Assembly: GCA_963760435.1 (NCBI GenBank)
Contig: CAVXDE010000025.1
Span: forward strand, 1-64,000
Reading direction: 5' to 3'
DNA from: JAFAXD01 sp963760435
GTDB taxonomy: Bacteria; Pseudomonadota; Alphaproteobacteria; Rhizobiales; Xanthobacteraceae
Length of the DNA: 64,000 nt
Shown here: in pieces, positions 18,433-27,362 of the stretch
How the letters are laid out: the number at the start of each line of letters is the position of its first letter
Numbering within the stretch: the first letter of the stretch is position 1
Translations under genes and position numbers: made by a program
Notes under the pieces: model-generated
The model's database searches: none
Told to the model about the DNA's origin: nothing
What the model saw: the letters and a program-made list of their open reading frames with translations, nothing else

Positions 18433-19766
18433 TAACCCGTCGGCGGTGCCACCTCGTCGAGGCTGCGCTGCTTGGCTTCAGGACCGAGTTGGGTGACGGA
18501 TACCGCCGCGATCAGCAGCACGATTGCGAGGCAGACGAACACGGTCGTCAGGCCGAAACCCTGCTGGATCCACAGGATGGCCGGAATGATGAACGCGGTC
18601 GCCAGCCGTCCGACACCCGCCGCCCAGCCAAAGCCTGATGCCCGTGCGTTGGTGGGGAAAACCTCGGAGGCAAAGATCTGCATCGAGTTGCCGGCGACCT
18701 GAATGAAGAAGATCATGATGAAGCCGGAGATCAGCAGCTGGGTGTCCGTCGCCGCATTGGCAAACACGATGGCCATCACGCCCGCCGCCACGAAAGCGCA
18801 GACCGAGGTCACCTTGCGGCCGTAGCGGTCGAGCGCAAACATCATGAACAAGCTCGCGCACGGCACCGCCAAGGTCATGCCGAATGTGTAGGTCAGCGAC
18901 TTGGTGATGGTGAAGCCCTTGTCGGCCATCATGTTGGGCAGCCACGTGCCGAGCCCGATCGCCACGCCGAAGAACGCCGCAAAACAGATCATGCCGGCAA
19001 TGACTCGCACCGGGAACTGGCGGAAGACGACCGCGAAGGGATCGCTCTTGGTGTTGCTCGCGGCGCCCGTGGCAAGCGGTTCCTGGGGGCCTGGCAGGCC
19101 GAGGCGCGCCAGTACGTCGAGGGCGTCCTTGCCCTGGCCGTGGGTCGCGAGAAAGCGCGGCGATTCCGGCAACGTGAAGCGAAACAGCCAGACCACGAGG
19201 GCGCCGAGCCCGATCACGATCCAGACACCGCGCCAGCCGATGGCGTCGCGGAAGGTCAGGGTGAACAGCGATGCGATCGGCCACACGCAGGCTCCGCCGA
19301 TGAAATGCACGAGCGCCAGGATGCGGCCGCGAATGCGCTTGGGCGAATATTCGCCCGCATAGGCGAAGGCGAGCGGCTGCTCGGCGCCGAGCCCGATACC
19401 GGCGATGAAGCGCGCCAGCATGAGCCAGGTGACCGTCGGCGCCATCGCGCCCAGGATCGTGAAAATTCCGAACAGCAGGAGATTGAACTGGTAGACCGTC
19501 TTGCGGCCCCAGCGATCGCTGAACTCGCCCTGCCCGGCGGCGCCGATGAACATGCCGAAAACGGTCGCGCTCCCGACCAGACCGGCCTGCGCGCCGGTGG
19601 CAAATTTCGACTGCACCATGTCCGGGATGAGCGAGCCCAGGACGATGAGATCGATGACATCAAAGAAATAGCCGGCGGCAATGAGAGCGATGACGCGGAT
19701 GTGCAGGGGTGAAATCTTCGCCTCGTCGAGCGACGCGCCGACGAAGCCCTCGATGGTCTGGGCCAC
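18432..19766 (-). CDS. MFS transporter, metabolite/aromatic acid:H+ symporter type
   Basis: A 444-residue, twelve-helix major facilitator. It has the family loop motif between helices 2 and 3 (GEFSDRWGRKTVYQ), the repeated motif in the second half (ALDRYGRKV) and the sugar/aromatic-acid porter signature FRFTLPESPRFL. It probably imports a carboxylated substrate with protons. The GTG at 19766 follows GGGGAGG with 7-base spacing. It is divergent from the beta-propeller gene. The substrate is unknown; the catabolic surroundings suggest an aromatic or sugar acid. Confidence 0.8.
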   Translation of the reverse strand: MAQTIEGFVGASLDEAKISPLHIRVIALIAAGYFFDVIDLIVLGSLIPDMVQSKFATGAQAGLVGSATVFGMFIGAAGQGEFSDRWGRKTVYQFNLLLFGIFTILGAMAPTVTWLMLARFIAGIGLGAEQPLAFAYAGEYSPKRIRGRILALVHFIGGACVWPIASLFTLTFRDAIGWRGVWIVIGLGALVVWLFRFTLPESPRFLATHGQGKDALDVLARLGLPGPQEPLATGAASNTKSDPFAVVFRQFPVRVIAGMICFAAFFGVAIGLGTWLPNMMADKGFTITKSLTYTFGMTLAVPCASLFMMFALDRYGRKVTSVCAFVAAGVMAIVFANAATDTQLLISGFIMIFFIQVAGNSMQIFASEVFPTNARASGFGWAAGVGRLATAFIIPAILWIQQGFGLTTVFVCLAIVLLIAAVSVTQLGPEAKQRSLDEVAPPTG

Positions 19767-19899
19767 GGCAGTCCTCCCCAAATGGGCCGCTCATGCGGCT
19801 CTCTCGGGTCAGTCTGGTAGACGGCAGAACCCGAGTCAATTGAAATGGGACGAAACGTGCTAGAGTTCAGCCGACTGATATTGCTCACGAGCAGCGAAC

Positions 19900-20836
19900 A
19901 TGAATGAAACAAACGGCACGCGCGGCTTGATCGCAGTCGACAAGATGGGCGGCAAGGTCCTGTTCCTCAATCCCACGACCTATGCGACCGAGGTCGTGCT
20001 CGACGGGTTTCCACGCACCGTGCACGAGTTGTTGGTGATCCCGGAAACCGGCCTTGCCTATGTGCCGATCTTCGGCGACGGCATTCATGGCCGCAATCCC
20101 AATCCGGGGCATCTCCTTTGCATCTTCGATCTCATCAACCGCAAGCACGTGGGGGACATCGACCTGCGGCCATACATTGCGCCACACACCCTGCGGCTGG
20201 GCCCCGACGGACTGATCTACATCACCTGCGAGAACAGCGCCGTGGTGGCGGTGATCGATCGCCGGACAAACACGGTGATCGACGTGATCGATTCGGGATC
20301 CACAAACGGCCACCGCCTGGTCATCGCACCGGATGGCCGCCGCCTTTACACTGAGAACGAGGAGGACGGCACGGTCTCGGTCATCGATGTGCCAAACAGA
20401 AAACTGCTCGGCAAGATCAAGACCCCGCGCGCGCTCGCCGGAATTGCTTTGTCGGCCGACGGCCGCACGGTGGTGGCCGTCGATGATGAGGAGCCGACAT
20501 TGTTCCTGATCGACACGACGAGCGAAAGCGTTGTCGACACGGTACGGCTCGAAGGCGTTCCCGAGGCGGCGCAGATCGCGCGTTACAGTCCGGACAACAG
20601 CCTGATCGGTGTGACCAGCCTGAAAAGCAGTACCGTGAGCCTGATCGACCCCACGTTTCGCGCGCAGACCGCGATCAAGGTCGGCAGCCAACCCATGGAC
20701 ATGGCTTTCCACGGGGATGAGTTGTTTGTTGCCTGCCAGGGCGATGGCTCAGTGCACGTGATCGATATTCCGCAGCGCCGCCACAAGGCGAGCTTTGCAG
20801 GCAGGCACCGGCTGCGAGTCGCTCGCGTTTTTCTGA
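19900..20836 (+). CDS. YVTN-type beta-propeller protein, frameshift near the C-terminus
   Basis: About 311 residues made of repeats with the YVTN propeller pattern (for example VVAVIDRRTNTVIDVI and TVSVIDVPNRKLLGKI), probably a six- or seven-bladed propeller. No signal peptide is seen, so it may be cytoplasmic; such folds bind ligands or act as lactonases. The frame reads through into the antisense of the next gene unless one base is removed near 20801. Then it ends AGGTGCESLAFF at a TGA at 20834-20836, a natural end that just misses the convergent cytochrome b561. Confidence 0.7.
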
Positions 20837-20856
20837 TTGGATGGGCCCTGCGTGGA

Positions 20857-21393
20857 CTACCAAGCCCACATTCGCTGCAGCACGCCGTCGCGTCGTACAA
20901 AATGATGCATCAGGGCGGCGCCGATGTGAGCACACAGCAGCAGCGCGATCAGGTAGCCGACGAATTCGTGCACCTCGAACACCTGGTCCGAGAAGGCGCG
21001 GTCCTCCGGCCAGATCGGCGGCAATTCGAACAGCCACCAGACATCGATCGGCGCGCGGAACGCCGATGTGCCGAGCCAGCCGATCAGCGGCTGGATGATG
21101 AGCAGGGCATAAAGCGCAATATGCACGGCATGCGCCGCGTAGGCCTGCAGCGGCGCGATATCGCCCGGCAGGGGTGGCGGGTTGTGGGTGAGGCGCCAGA
21201 CAAGCCGCAGCAAAATGACCGGAATGAGCGTGACGCCGAGTGAGCGATGAAAATCGAACAGGAAATTCTGCAGCGGGCCCGGCCCGACATTGACCATGGC
21301 AATGCCGGCCGGGATCGCGGCCAACACCAGCACGGCGGTGAGCCAATGCAGGATCCGGGCGGTGCGCGTATAGCCAAGCTCAGCGGCGACCAT
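20857..21393 (-). CDS. Cytochrome b561
   Basis: A 178-residue, four-helix cytochrome b561 of the CybB type. Candidate heme ligands are the His in ARILHWLTAVLV, in FDFHRSLGVTLI and in the last two helices (VHEFVGYLIALLLCAHIG). It moves electrons from quinol to periplasmic acceptors in the inner membrane. It is divergent from the RibD-like gene, with a palindromic sequence between them. Confidence 0.85.
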   Translation of the reverse strand: MVAAELGYTRTARILHWLTAVLVLAAIPAGIAMVNVGPGPLQNFLFDFHRSLGVTLIPVILLRLVWRLTHNPPPLPGDIAPLQAYAAHAVHIALYALLIIQPLIGWLGTSAFRAPIDVWWLFELPPIWPEDRAFSDQVFEVHEFVGYLIALLLCAHIGAALMHHFVRRDGVLQRMWAW

Positions 21394-21430
21394 GCTTGAG
21401 AGCTCCGGGGTGCGCGGGTCGGACGTCTCG

Positions 21431-21462
21431 TACTGCCTATTAATGATACATTCATGGCAGTG
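21431..21462. promoter_or_regulatory. Palindromic sequence between cytochrome b561 and RibD-like gene
   Basis: Inverted ACTGCC and GGCAGT arms flank an AT-rich core with an inner near-palindrome AATGATACATT. It lies midway in the divergent intergenic region, where an operator is expected. No matching regulator is adjacent. Confidence 0.35.
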
Positions 21463-21539
21463 AATATTCCGGCTCGGAACGGGGTATGTGTACGAGAGTT
21501 GACGTTATGTCGTTACCGGCCCGGAGCAGGCGTATTGCC

Positions 21540-22331
21540 ATGGATGATATGGTTGAAACGCCCGCTCGCGTCATCGATGTCACCGACCCGTGGCTGCCGG
21601 TGCCGCATCGTTTCCGGCACGCAAACGAGCCATTGCCGCGTACCTGGGACGCCCTCTACGGGCCGCTGCGCACAGGGCGCGTCGATGACCTGATGGTCGT
21701 CGCCCAGCTTGGCCAATCGATCGACGGACGGATCACCACCGATGGCCATCAGCCGACCTATATCAACGGCGCGGCCGGGCTCGACCATCTGCATCGCCTG
21801 CGGGCGCTGGTCGACGCGGTCGTGGTCGGGGTCGGCACGGCCGTGAGCGATGATCCGCAACTGACGGTGCGCCGTGTCGCCGGGCCCAACCCGGCACGGG
21901 TCGTAATCGATCCGCGCGGACGGCTCGGTGAAACGGCGCGGCTGCTGCGACCGGACGGCGCGCGGCGCATCATCGTCACCGGAGATGCCTGCACGGCGGC
22001 GTTTGCCGACGGCATCGAGGTCATGCACATGGCCCTGACGGCCGGCGTGGCCGCGCCGGCCGCAATTCTGGCTGGCCTGCGCCAGAAGGGTTTTCGCCGC
22101 ATCCTGATCGAGGGCGGCGCGCGCACGATTTCGGGGTTCCTCGCCGCCGGGTGTCTCGACCGGCTGCATGTGATGGTCGCACCCATGCTGGTCGGCGCCG
22201 GCCAGCCGAGCCTCTGCCTGCCGCCGGGCCTGAGCGCCGACGGCGCGCTGCGGCCGCCGGTGAAGGCGCACGTGCTCGACGGCGAAGTTTTGTTTGACAT
22301 CGATCTCTCAGCACGGCGCCTCCCTTTATAG
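21540..22331 (+). CDS. RibD C-terminal/DHFR-like reductase
   Basis: A 263-residue protein whose body matches the reductase half of RibD: VVVGVGTAVSDDPQLTVR, ARVVIDPRGR and ILIEGGARTISGFLAAG. There is no deaminase domain. In riboflavin synthesis this fold reduces a ribosyl-pyrimidine with NADPH; stand-alone copies can reduce other pteridine- or pyrimidine-like compounds. ATG 21540 is taken, with GGAGCAGG upstream; earlier starts at 21486 and 21507 are possible. Its end overlaps the end of the convergent glycosyltransferase by 6 bases. The adjoining QueD-like gene suggests a pterin-related role. Confidence 0.7.
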   Translation: MDDMVETPARVIDVTDPWLPVPHRFRHANEPLPRTWDALYGPLRTGRVDDLMVVAQLGQSIDGRITTDGHQPTYINGAAGLDHLHRLRALVDAVVVGVGTAVSDDPQLTVRRVAGPNPARVVIDPRGRLGETARLLRPDGARRIIVTGDACTAAFADGIEVMHMALTAGVAAPAAILAGLRQKGFRRILIEGGARTISGFLAAGCLDRLHVMVAPMLVGAGQPSLCLPPGLSADGALRPPVKAHVLDGEVLFDIDLSARRLPL

Positions 22332-23388
22332 GTTGCTCAACACCTGCTCGAAGACCTGAACGGTGTCGTCCCACGTCGGCAGGCTTTGCGCAGCCGCGCG
22401 CGCCATCATGGCGTAGCGTTCGCGCAGCACCGTGTCGCCGATGAGCAGCCGCAACGCGTGCGTCAGTGCGACCGAATCTCCGGGTGCGATCAACAAACCG
22501 GCGTCAGGCTGCGACGAGCCGCGGCGCCGCACCAGTGCGCGTCGCGATCACCGGCAGGCCGGAGGCGATCGCATCGGCGAGCGCCATGCCGTAGCCTTCG
22601 AACCAGGAGGATTGTACGAACAGGTCTGCATTGCCGTGCAGGACATCGAGTTGCTCCGCGCTCACCGCTCCAGTGCAGGTGATTTGCTGACCCAGGCCAA
22701 GCTCGCTGATGAGCCGATCAAGCTCCCCCACCGCCTCAGGGCTGCGCGTGCGATCTCCAACAAGTGTCAGATGCCAGTCGAACTCGCGGAGCTCAGCGAG
22801 CGCACGCACCAACAAATCATATCCCTTACGCGGAACGATAGCGCCGACGGCCAGAATCCGCACCGGCCCCTCTCGGAGCGTCTGCGGGCGCGACATGCGC
22901 CGCGTACCGGGCAGCGCCACGCTGATGCGTGCCGGCGCGACCGCATAGTCTGCACTCAGGATTGCGGCGGTCGAGTGATCCGTGGTGATGACGTGGCGAA
23001 CAGCGGCGAGAGCTCGCGTTTCAGAGACTCGCAGTGCGTTCGCCAGCTCCGGCGCGAGCCCGGTCTCCAACGCGAGCGGATGATGCACGAGCCCGACCAA
23101 ACAATGGCTGCGCGATGCGGCCTGCGCTTCGTCCGCCAACACGCCGAGCGCGAGACCATCAACCACAACAGGCGCATCCTTCGGAGCGCTGAGCAAGCGC
23201 TGACGCGCATGCGCGCGTTGATCAGCGTCAACATGGGGAAAGCCATCACCGAGGTTGACGACCTCGACCTCCCAGCCGCGCGCCCGCAGCGCCGCAATGA
23301 CTTCGCGCGCATAGCCGTAGCCGCCGGTCGGGGTCGCAAGATCGCCGGGAATCGCGAAGGTGACCTTGCGCTGATGCCTAGACACCAT
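22326..23388 (-). CDS. GT4 glycosyltransferase, frameshifted
   Basis: A GT-B protein of about 353 residues. The N-terminal domain has PGDLATPTGGYGYAREVI, and the C-terminal domain has ILAVGAIVPRKGYDLLVRAL and FVQSSWFEGYGMALADAIASG, including the EGYG motif for the nucleotide sugar. One extra base near 22517 (coding sense) splits the last 65 residues; the joined reading is APRLVQPDAGLLIAPGDS. It is the last gene of a tight operon after the QueD-like gene (6-base gap). A likely role is adding a sugar to the small molecule made by its neighbours; this is inferred. Confidence 0.7.
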
Positions 23389-23394
23389 GCGGAG

Positions 23395-23796
23395 CTAACG
23401 CAGCGGCGCCTCATAGGAGGCGCGCGCGACGTGCGACTCCGAGAGCGTGACCCGCACGGCCGCAAGCTCGCGCGGCGCGCGGCCTAGCGCGCCGGCGCGC
23501 GCCGCCTCAGCCAGGTGGTCGCAGATATATTTGGCAAGAAATTCGGTGGTGGTGTTGCGGCCGGCGAACTCCGGCAGATCATCAAGGTTGCGATAGTTGA
23601 GTGGCCCGAGCACCGACTTGAGCACCCCGTGCGCGCGGCCGATATCGACGACGATGCCGTTGCCATCAAGTTCGTTGGCGATGAACGCGGCATCGACCAC
23701 GAAGGTCGCGCCGTGCAGGGCCTGGGCCGGACCAAACACCTCGCCCTTGAACGAATGGGCGATCATGATGTGGTCGCGGACTTCAACGGTGAACAT
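23395..23796 (-). CDS. 6-pyruvoyl-tetrahydropterin synthase/QueD homologue with altered active site
   Basis: A 133-residue T-fold protein aligning with QueD/PTPS along its length. Of the usual zinc His residues, H14 (IAHSF) and H28 (LHGA) remain, but the third is Ala30. The catalytic Cys position is Ala24 and the Asp-His pair is replaced by Asn67-Tyr68 (PLNYRNLDD). The C-terminal Glu region (LSESHVARASY) and the TTTEFLAKYI segment are kept. ATG 23796 begins 2 bases past the dehydrogenase stop. The chemistry is probably changed, or the protein is non-catalytic. Confidence 0.75.
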   Translation of the reverse strand: MFTVEVRDHIMIAHSFKGEVFGPAQALHGATFVVDAAFIANELDGNGIVVDIGRAHGVLKSVLGPLNYRNLDDLPEFAGRNTTTEFLAKYICDHLAEAARAGALGRAPRELAAVRVTLSESHVARASYEAPLR

Positions 23797-23798
23797 GT

Positions 23799-24773
23799 CT
23801 AACTCGTCGCAGGTGGATAGTTGATGCGCTGGCATAGCACGCCGCTGCCGGGGCTCAGAATGCGCGGCAGCCGCGCCGGCAGATCCGCGAACCGCACCGG
23901 TGGCGCCAGCAACACTTCCAGACGCACGTCGGTGAGCAAGTTGAGAGCCGCCGCTATGCGGCGCGCCGGGCTCCAGCGCGGCCGGTGCGAGGGGGCGACC
24001 TTGCCGACCTGGCTCGCGATGATGGAGAGCCGCCGGCTGTGAAACGCGCCGCCGAGCGCGAGCGGAACCTCGCCCTCCCCGTACCAGCTGAGCTCGATGA
24101 TCTTGGCCTCATCGCCGGCAAGCTCGAGGGCGGTGGCAAGGCCGCTGGGCGCGCCGCTCGCATGAAACACGAGGTCGCAATCCTTGGGTGCAGCATTTGG
24201 CGCAGCGAATTTGACCCCTAGCGCGCGCGCCAATGGGGCGCGCGTGGGGTCAACGTCGATCAGGGTGACCTCGCTGCCCGCAAGCCGCCCGCACAGGTAG
24301 GCGACGAGCGCACCCACGACACCGGCCCCGACCACGGCAATGCGGTCGGCCGGGCCAGGCGCGCCGTCCCAGACTGCGTTGAGCGCGGTCTCCATATTGG
24401 CGGCGAGCACCGCGCGCCAGGGCGGCACGCCGTCGGGCAGCGGTGCGACCGCATCGGCCGCCATGGCGAACTCATCCTGGTGGGGGTGCAGGGCAAAGAC
24501 CATGCGCCCGGCGAGCTCGGCTGGCCCGGCTTCGACATGGCCCACGATCGCGTAGCCATACTTCACCGGGTAAGGAAACGCGCCGCCCATGTTCGGCCCG
24601 CGCATGCGGGCGTACTCGCTCTTCGGCACGCGGCCAGCGAACACCAGCGCCTCGGTGCCGCGGCTGATGGCGCCAAAATGGGCACGCACGCGCACGTCTG
24701 CCGGGCCCGACGTGATGGGCTCGTCACGCAACTCTGCCATTCCTGGCCCGACGTACCAAAGCGCCTTCGGCAT
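23799..24773 (-). CDS. Zinc-type alcohol/polyol dehydrogenase (MDR family)
   Basis: A 324-residue medium-chain dehydrogenase. The Rossmann motif is VVGAGVVGALVAYL, with TLIDVDPTR after the second strand. The catalytic domain has AISRGTEALVFAGRVP in place of the usual Cys-zinc loop, so the zinc site looks atypical. ATG 24773 is preceded by AGGA; a GTG eight codons upstream is possible. It heads the operon with the QueD homologue and the glycosyltransferase, so it may oxidise or reduce the side chain of a pterin-like or sugar intermediate. Confidence 0.7.
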   Translation of the reverse strand: MPKALWYVGPGMAELRDEPITSGPADVRVRAHFGAISRGTEALVFAGRVPKSEYARMRGPNMGGAFPYPVKYGYAIVGHVEAGPAELAGRMVFALHPHQDEFAMAADAVAPLPDGVPPWRAVLAANMETALNAVWDGAPGPADRIAVVGAGVVGALVAYLCGRLAGSEVTLIDVDPTRAPLARALGVKFAAPNAAPKDCDLVFHASGAPSGLATALELAGDEAKIIELSWYGEGEVPLALGGAFHSRRLSIIASQVGKVAPSHRPRWSPARRIAAALNLLTDVRLEVLLAPPVRFADLPARLPRILSPGSGVLCQRINYPPATS

Positions 24774-24843
24774 AGCGGCATGTCCTAAGGTGTTCACTCA
24801 CAGGTATAAAGCCCGTTCATCGAGTTCCGCTTAGCAATCCCCT

Positions 24844-26607
24844 ATGACCAGCGTTTCAGTCCCCACGGCCCGTGCCTCGGCCAATGAGGCAAGTCTGGTA
24901 TGGCGCCGCGTGCTGTTTGCGGCCCTGGTCACGGGGTCGATGGTCGGCCTGCTGTGGCTCGCGGCGTTGGCGCTAGGGCCACGCGGGATCGGCGGGCTCG
25001 ACATCGCGCTGATTGCGCTGTTTGCCGTGACGCTGCCTTGGATCGTCATCGGCTTCTGGAACGCGGTGATCGGCCTTCTCATCATGCGCTGCGCCCGCGA
25101 TCCGGTCGCGACCGTGTTTCCGGCCGTCGCGCGGATCAGAGCCGACGCGCCGATCACGCTTTCGACCGCAGTGCTGGTCTGCATCCGTAATGAGGCGCCG
25201 GAGCACGTCGTCCGCAATCTCGAGCCGATGCTCGCAGAGCTGGCCGCGACCGGAGTGACGGACCGATTTCATGTCTATGTGCTGAGCGACACCACGGACC
25301 CGGTCCTCGGCCAGATCGAGGAGGCGCGGTTCGCCGAGTTGGCCGCCGCGTGGCGCGCCCGCGTCGCCATCACGTACCGGCGGCGCAGCGAGAACACCGG
25401 CTACAAGGCCGGCAATATCCACGACTTCTGTCTGCGCTTTGGCGATCGCCATGACCTCGCCATTCCGCTCGACGCGGACAGCATCATGCCGGCATCCGCC
25501 ATGCTGCGGCTGGTGCGCGTGATGCAGACCGACGCGCGGCTCGGCATCGTGCAGGCGCTGGTCGTTGGCCTCCCCTCGACAAGCGCCATGGCGCGCATCT
25601 TCCAGTTCGGCATGCGGCTCGGCATGCGCTCCTACACCATCGGCAGTGCCTGGTGGCAGGGCGATTGCGGCCCCTACTGGGGTCACAACGCGGTGCTGCG
25701 GATCAAGCCGTTCATGGCGCATTGCGAGCTGCCGCTCCTGAGCGGCGGGCGCCACGTGCTCTCGCACGATCAGATCGAGGCGGTGCTGATGCGCCGCGCC
25801 GGTTATCATGTGCGGGTGCTGCCGGAGGAGGACCTCGGCTGGGAGGAGAACCCGCCGACCTTGCTTGAATTCATCCGCCGCGATCTGCGCTGGTGCGAAG
25901 GCAACATGCAGTACTGGCCGTTTCTGCTGATGCCGGGACTAAAGCCCGTGAGTCGCTACCAGTTGCTGGTCGCGATCCTGATGTTCCTCGGTTCGCCCGC
26001 CTGGATCGGGTTGTTGCTGCTGGGCACAGCCTCCGCCGCACTCGCACCGGACTCGGTCGATCCGCACTATGGCTGGCCGCTGCTTACCGTCGTGCTGATC
26101 ATGTGGTTTGCGCCGAAGATCGCCAGCATCCTTGATGTGCTGGCCCGGCCGGAGGCGCGGCGCGCTTTCGGGGGCGGCGGCAAATTCCTGCTCAGCGCGG
26201 CGATCGAGACCGGCTTCTTCATTCTGCTATGCCCGATCCAGTGGTGCAGCCACACGGTGTTCCTGGGCGGGCTCGCACTCGGCCGCACGGTCGGCTGGAA
26301 CCCGCAGGTGCGCCACGCGCACGCGGTGTCGCTCGCGGACGCGATCGCCCGGCTGTGGCCGCAGACCGTCATTGGTTGGGCATCGATCGGCGCGCTCGTC
26401 TGGACCAACCCGACCGCGCTGCCGGTGGCGCTGCTGATCGCCGGCGGCCTTGCCCTCGCCGTGCCGATGGCGGTCGTCACCGCGGCGCCGCGGGTCGGAC
26501 GACTGCTGGCGCGGCTCGGCATCGGCCAATTGCCGGAGGAGACGGACCGGCCGAACATTCTGCTGGCGCTGGCGCCAGTTCCGATCCGCCCCAAGCCGCA
26601 TGTTTGA
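24844..26607 (+). CDS. opgH: Glucans biosynthesis glucosyltransferase H (MdoH/OpgH-like)
   Basis: A 587-residue inner-membrane GT2 enzyme. Helices flank a cytoplasmic catalytic domain with VLVCIRNEAPEHV, the donor motif IPLDADSIM and the acceptor-site RRDLRWCEGNMQYW, characteristic of OpgH. It polymerises and exports osmoregulated periplasmic glucans. It is shorter than the E. coli enzyme (about 850 residues), lacking long termini. The FkbM methyltransferase gene starts inside its stop codon region, so the two are translationally coupled. No opgG is present in the window. Confidence 0.85.
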   Translation: MTSVSVPTARASANEASLVWRRVLFAALVTGSMVGLLWLAALALGPRGIGGLDIALIALFAVTLPWIVIGFWNAVIGLLIMRCARDPVATVFPAVARIRADAPITLSTAVLVCIRNEAPEHVVRNLEPMLAELAATGVTDRFHVYVLSDTTDPVLGQIEEARFAELAAAWRARVAITYRRRSENTGYKAGNIHDFCLRFGDRHDLAIPLDADSIMPASAMLRLVRVMQTDARLGIVQALVVGLPSTSAMARIFQFGMRLGMRSYTIGSAWWQGDCGPYWGHNAVLRIKPFMAHCELPLLSGGRHVLSHDQIEAVLMRRAGYHVRVLPEEDLGWEENPPTLLEFIRRDLRWCEGNMQYWPFLLMPGLKPVSRYQLLVAILMFLGSPAWIGLLLLGTASAALAPDSVDPHYGWPLLTVVLIMWFAPKIASILDVLARPEARRAFGGGGKFLLSAAIETGFFILLCPIQWCSHTVFLGGLALGRTVGWNPQVRHAHAVSLADAIARLWPQTVIGWASIGALVWTNPTALPVALLIAGGLALAVPMAVVTAAPRVGRLLARLGIGQLPEETDRPNILLALAPVPIRPKPHV

Positions 26608-27362
26608 GGGGCTGCGCAGCATCGCCGGCGTGTTGCGCTCGATGCGCATCTACTACGGCAGTGCGCAGCGGCGGACCGGCATGGACGAGCTCTATGCTCA
26701 GTTCGTCCACTCCGGCGATCTGGTGTTCGATATCGGCGCGCATGTGGGCGATCGGATCGGCGCGTTCCGCCGGCTCGGCGCGCGGGTGGTGGCGGTCGAG
26801 CCGCAGCCGGCGCCGATGCAGGCGTTGCGTTTGCTCTATGGCCGCGATCAAGCCGTCGCCCTCGAGCCGGTGGCGATCGGCGCCGATGCGGGCCAGGTCG
26901 AGCTTTATGTGAACCTCGACAATCCGACCGTCTCGTCGTGTTCGAAGAAGCTCGTGCAAGCCGCCGCAACTGCACCGGGCTGGTCGGGCGAGCGCTGGGA
27001 TAAATCGATCTCGGTACCCATGACGACGCTCGATCAGCTTTCCGCGCGCCACGGCAGCGCCGGCCTTCATCAAGATCGACGTGGAAGGATTTGAGGCGGA
27101 AGCGCTCGCCGGCCTGTCTCGCCCAGTACCGGCGCTTTCCTTCGAGTTCACCACGATCCAGCGCGAGATCGGCGAAGCAGCGCTCCGCCGCTGCGTGGAG
27201 CTCGGGTTTACCAACTTCAACGCGGCGCTCGGCGAGAGCCAGCAATTCGTGCACGCGGATTGGCTCGAAGCGGATCAAATGGCGCGATGGATCGCCGCGC
27301 TGCCGTTCGAGGCCAACTCGGGCGACATCTACGCGAGGTTCAGCGCGGCGGAATCTGGATGA
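26600..27362 (+). CDS. FkbM-family methyltransferase, frameshifted
   Basis: About 253 residues. The SAM motif is LVFDIGAHVGDRIGAF, followed by RVVAVEPQPAPMQAL, and the second family motif is FIKIDVEGFEAEALAGL. FkbM enzymes O-methylate sugars and other hydroxyls. The ATG at 26600 overlaps the OpgH stop by 8 bases. One extra base near 27055-27065 splits the gene just before FIKIDVEG. Coupling to OpgH suggests it may methylate the periplasmic glucan, which is an inference. Confidence 0.75.

Noticed and set aside
19900..21243. Propeller protein fused to a 130-residue C-terminal domain
   Set aside because: The extra part is antisense to cytochrome b561 and arises from a one-base shift near 20801.
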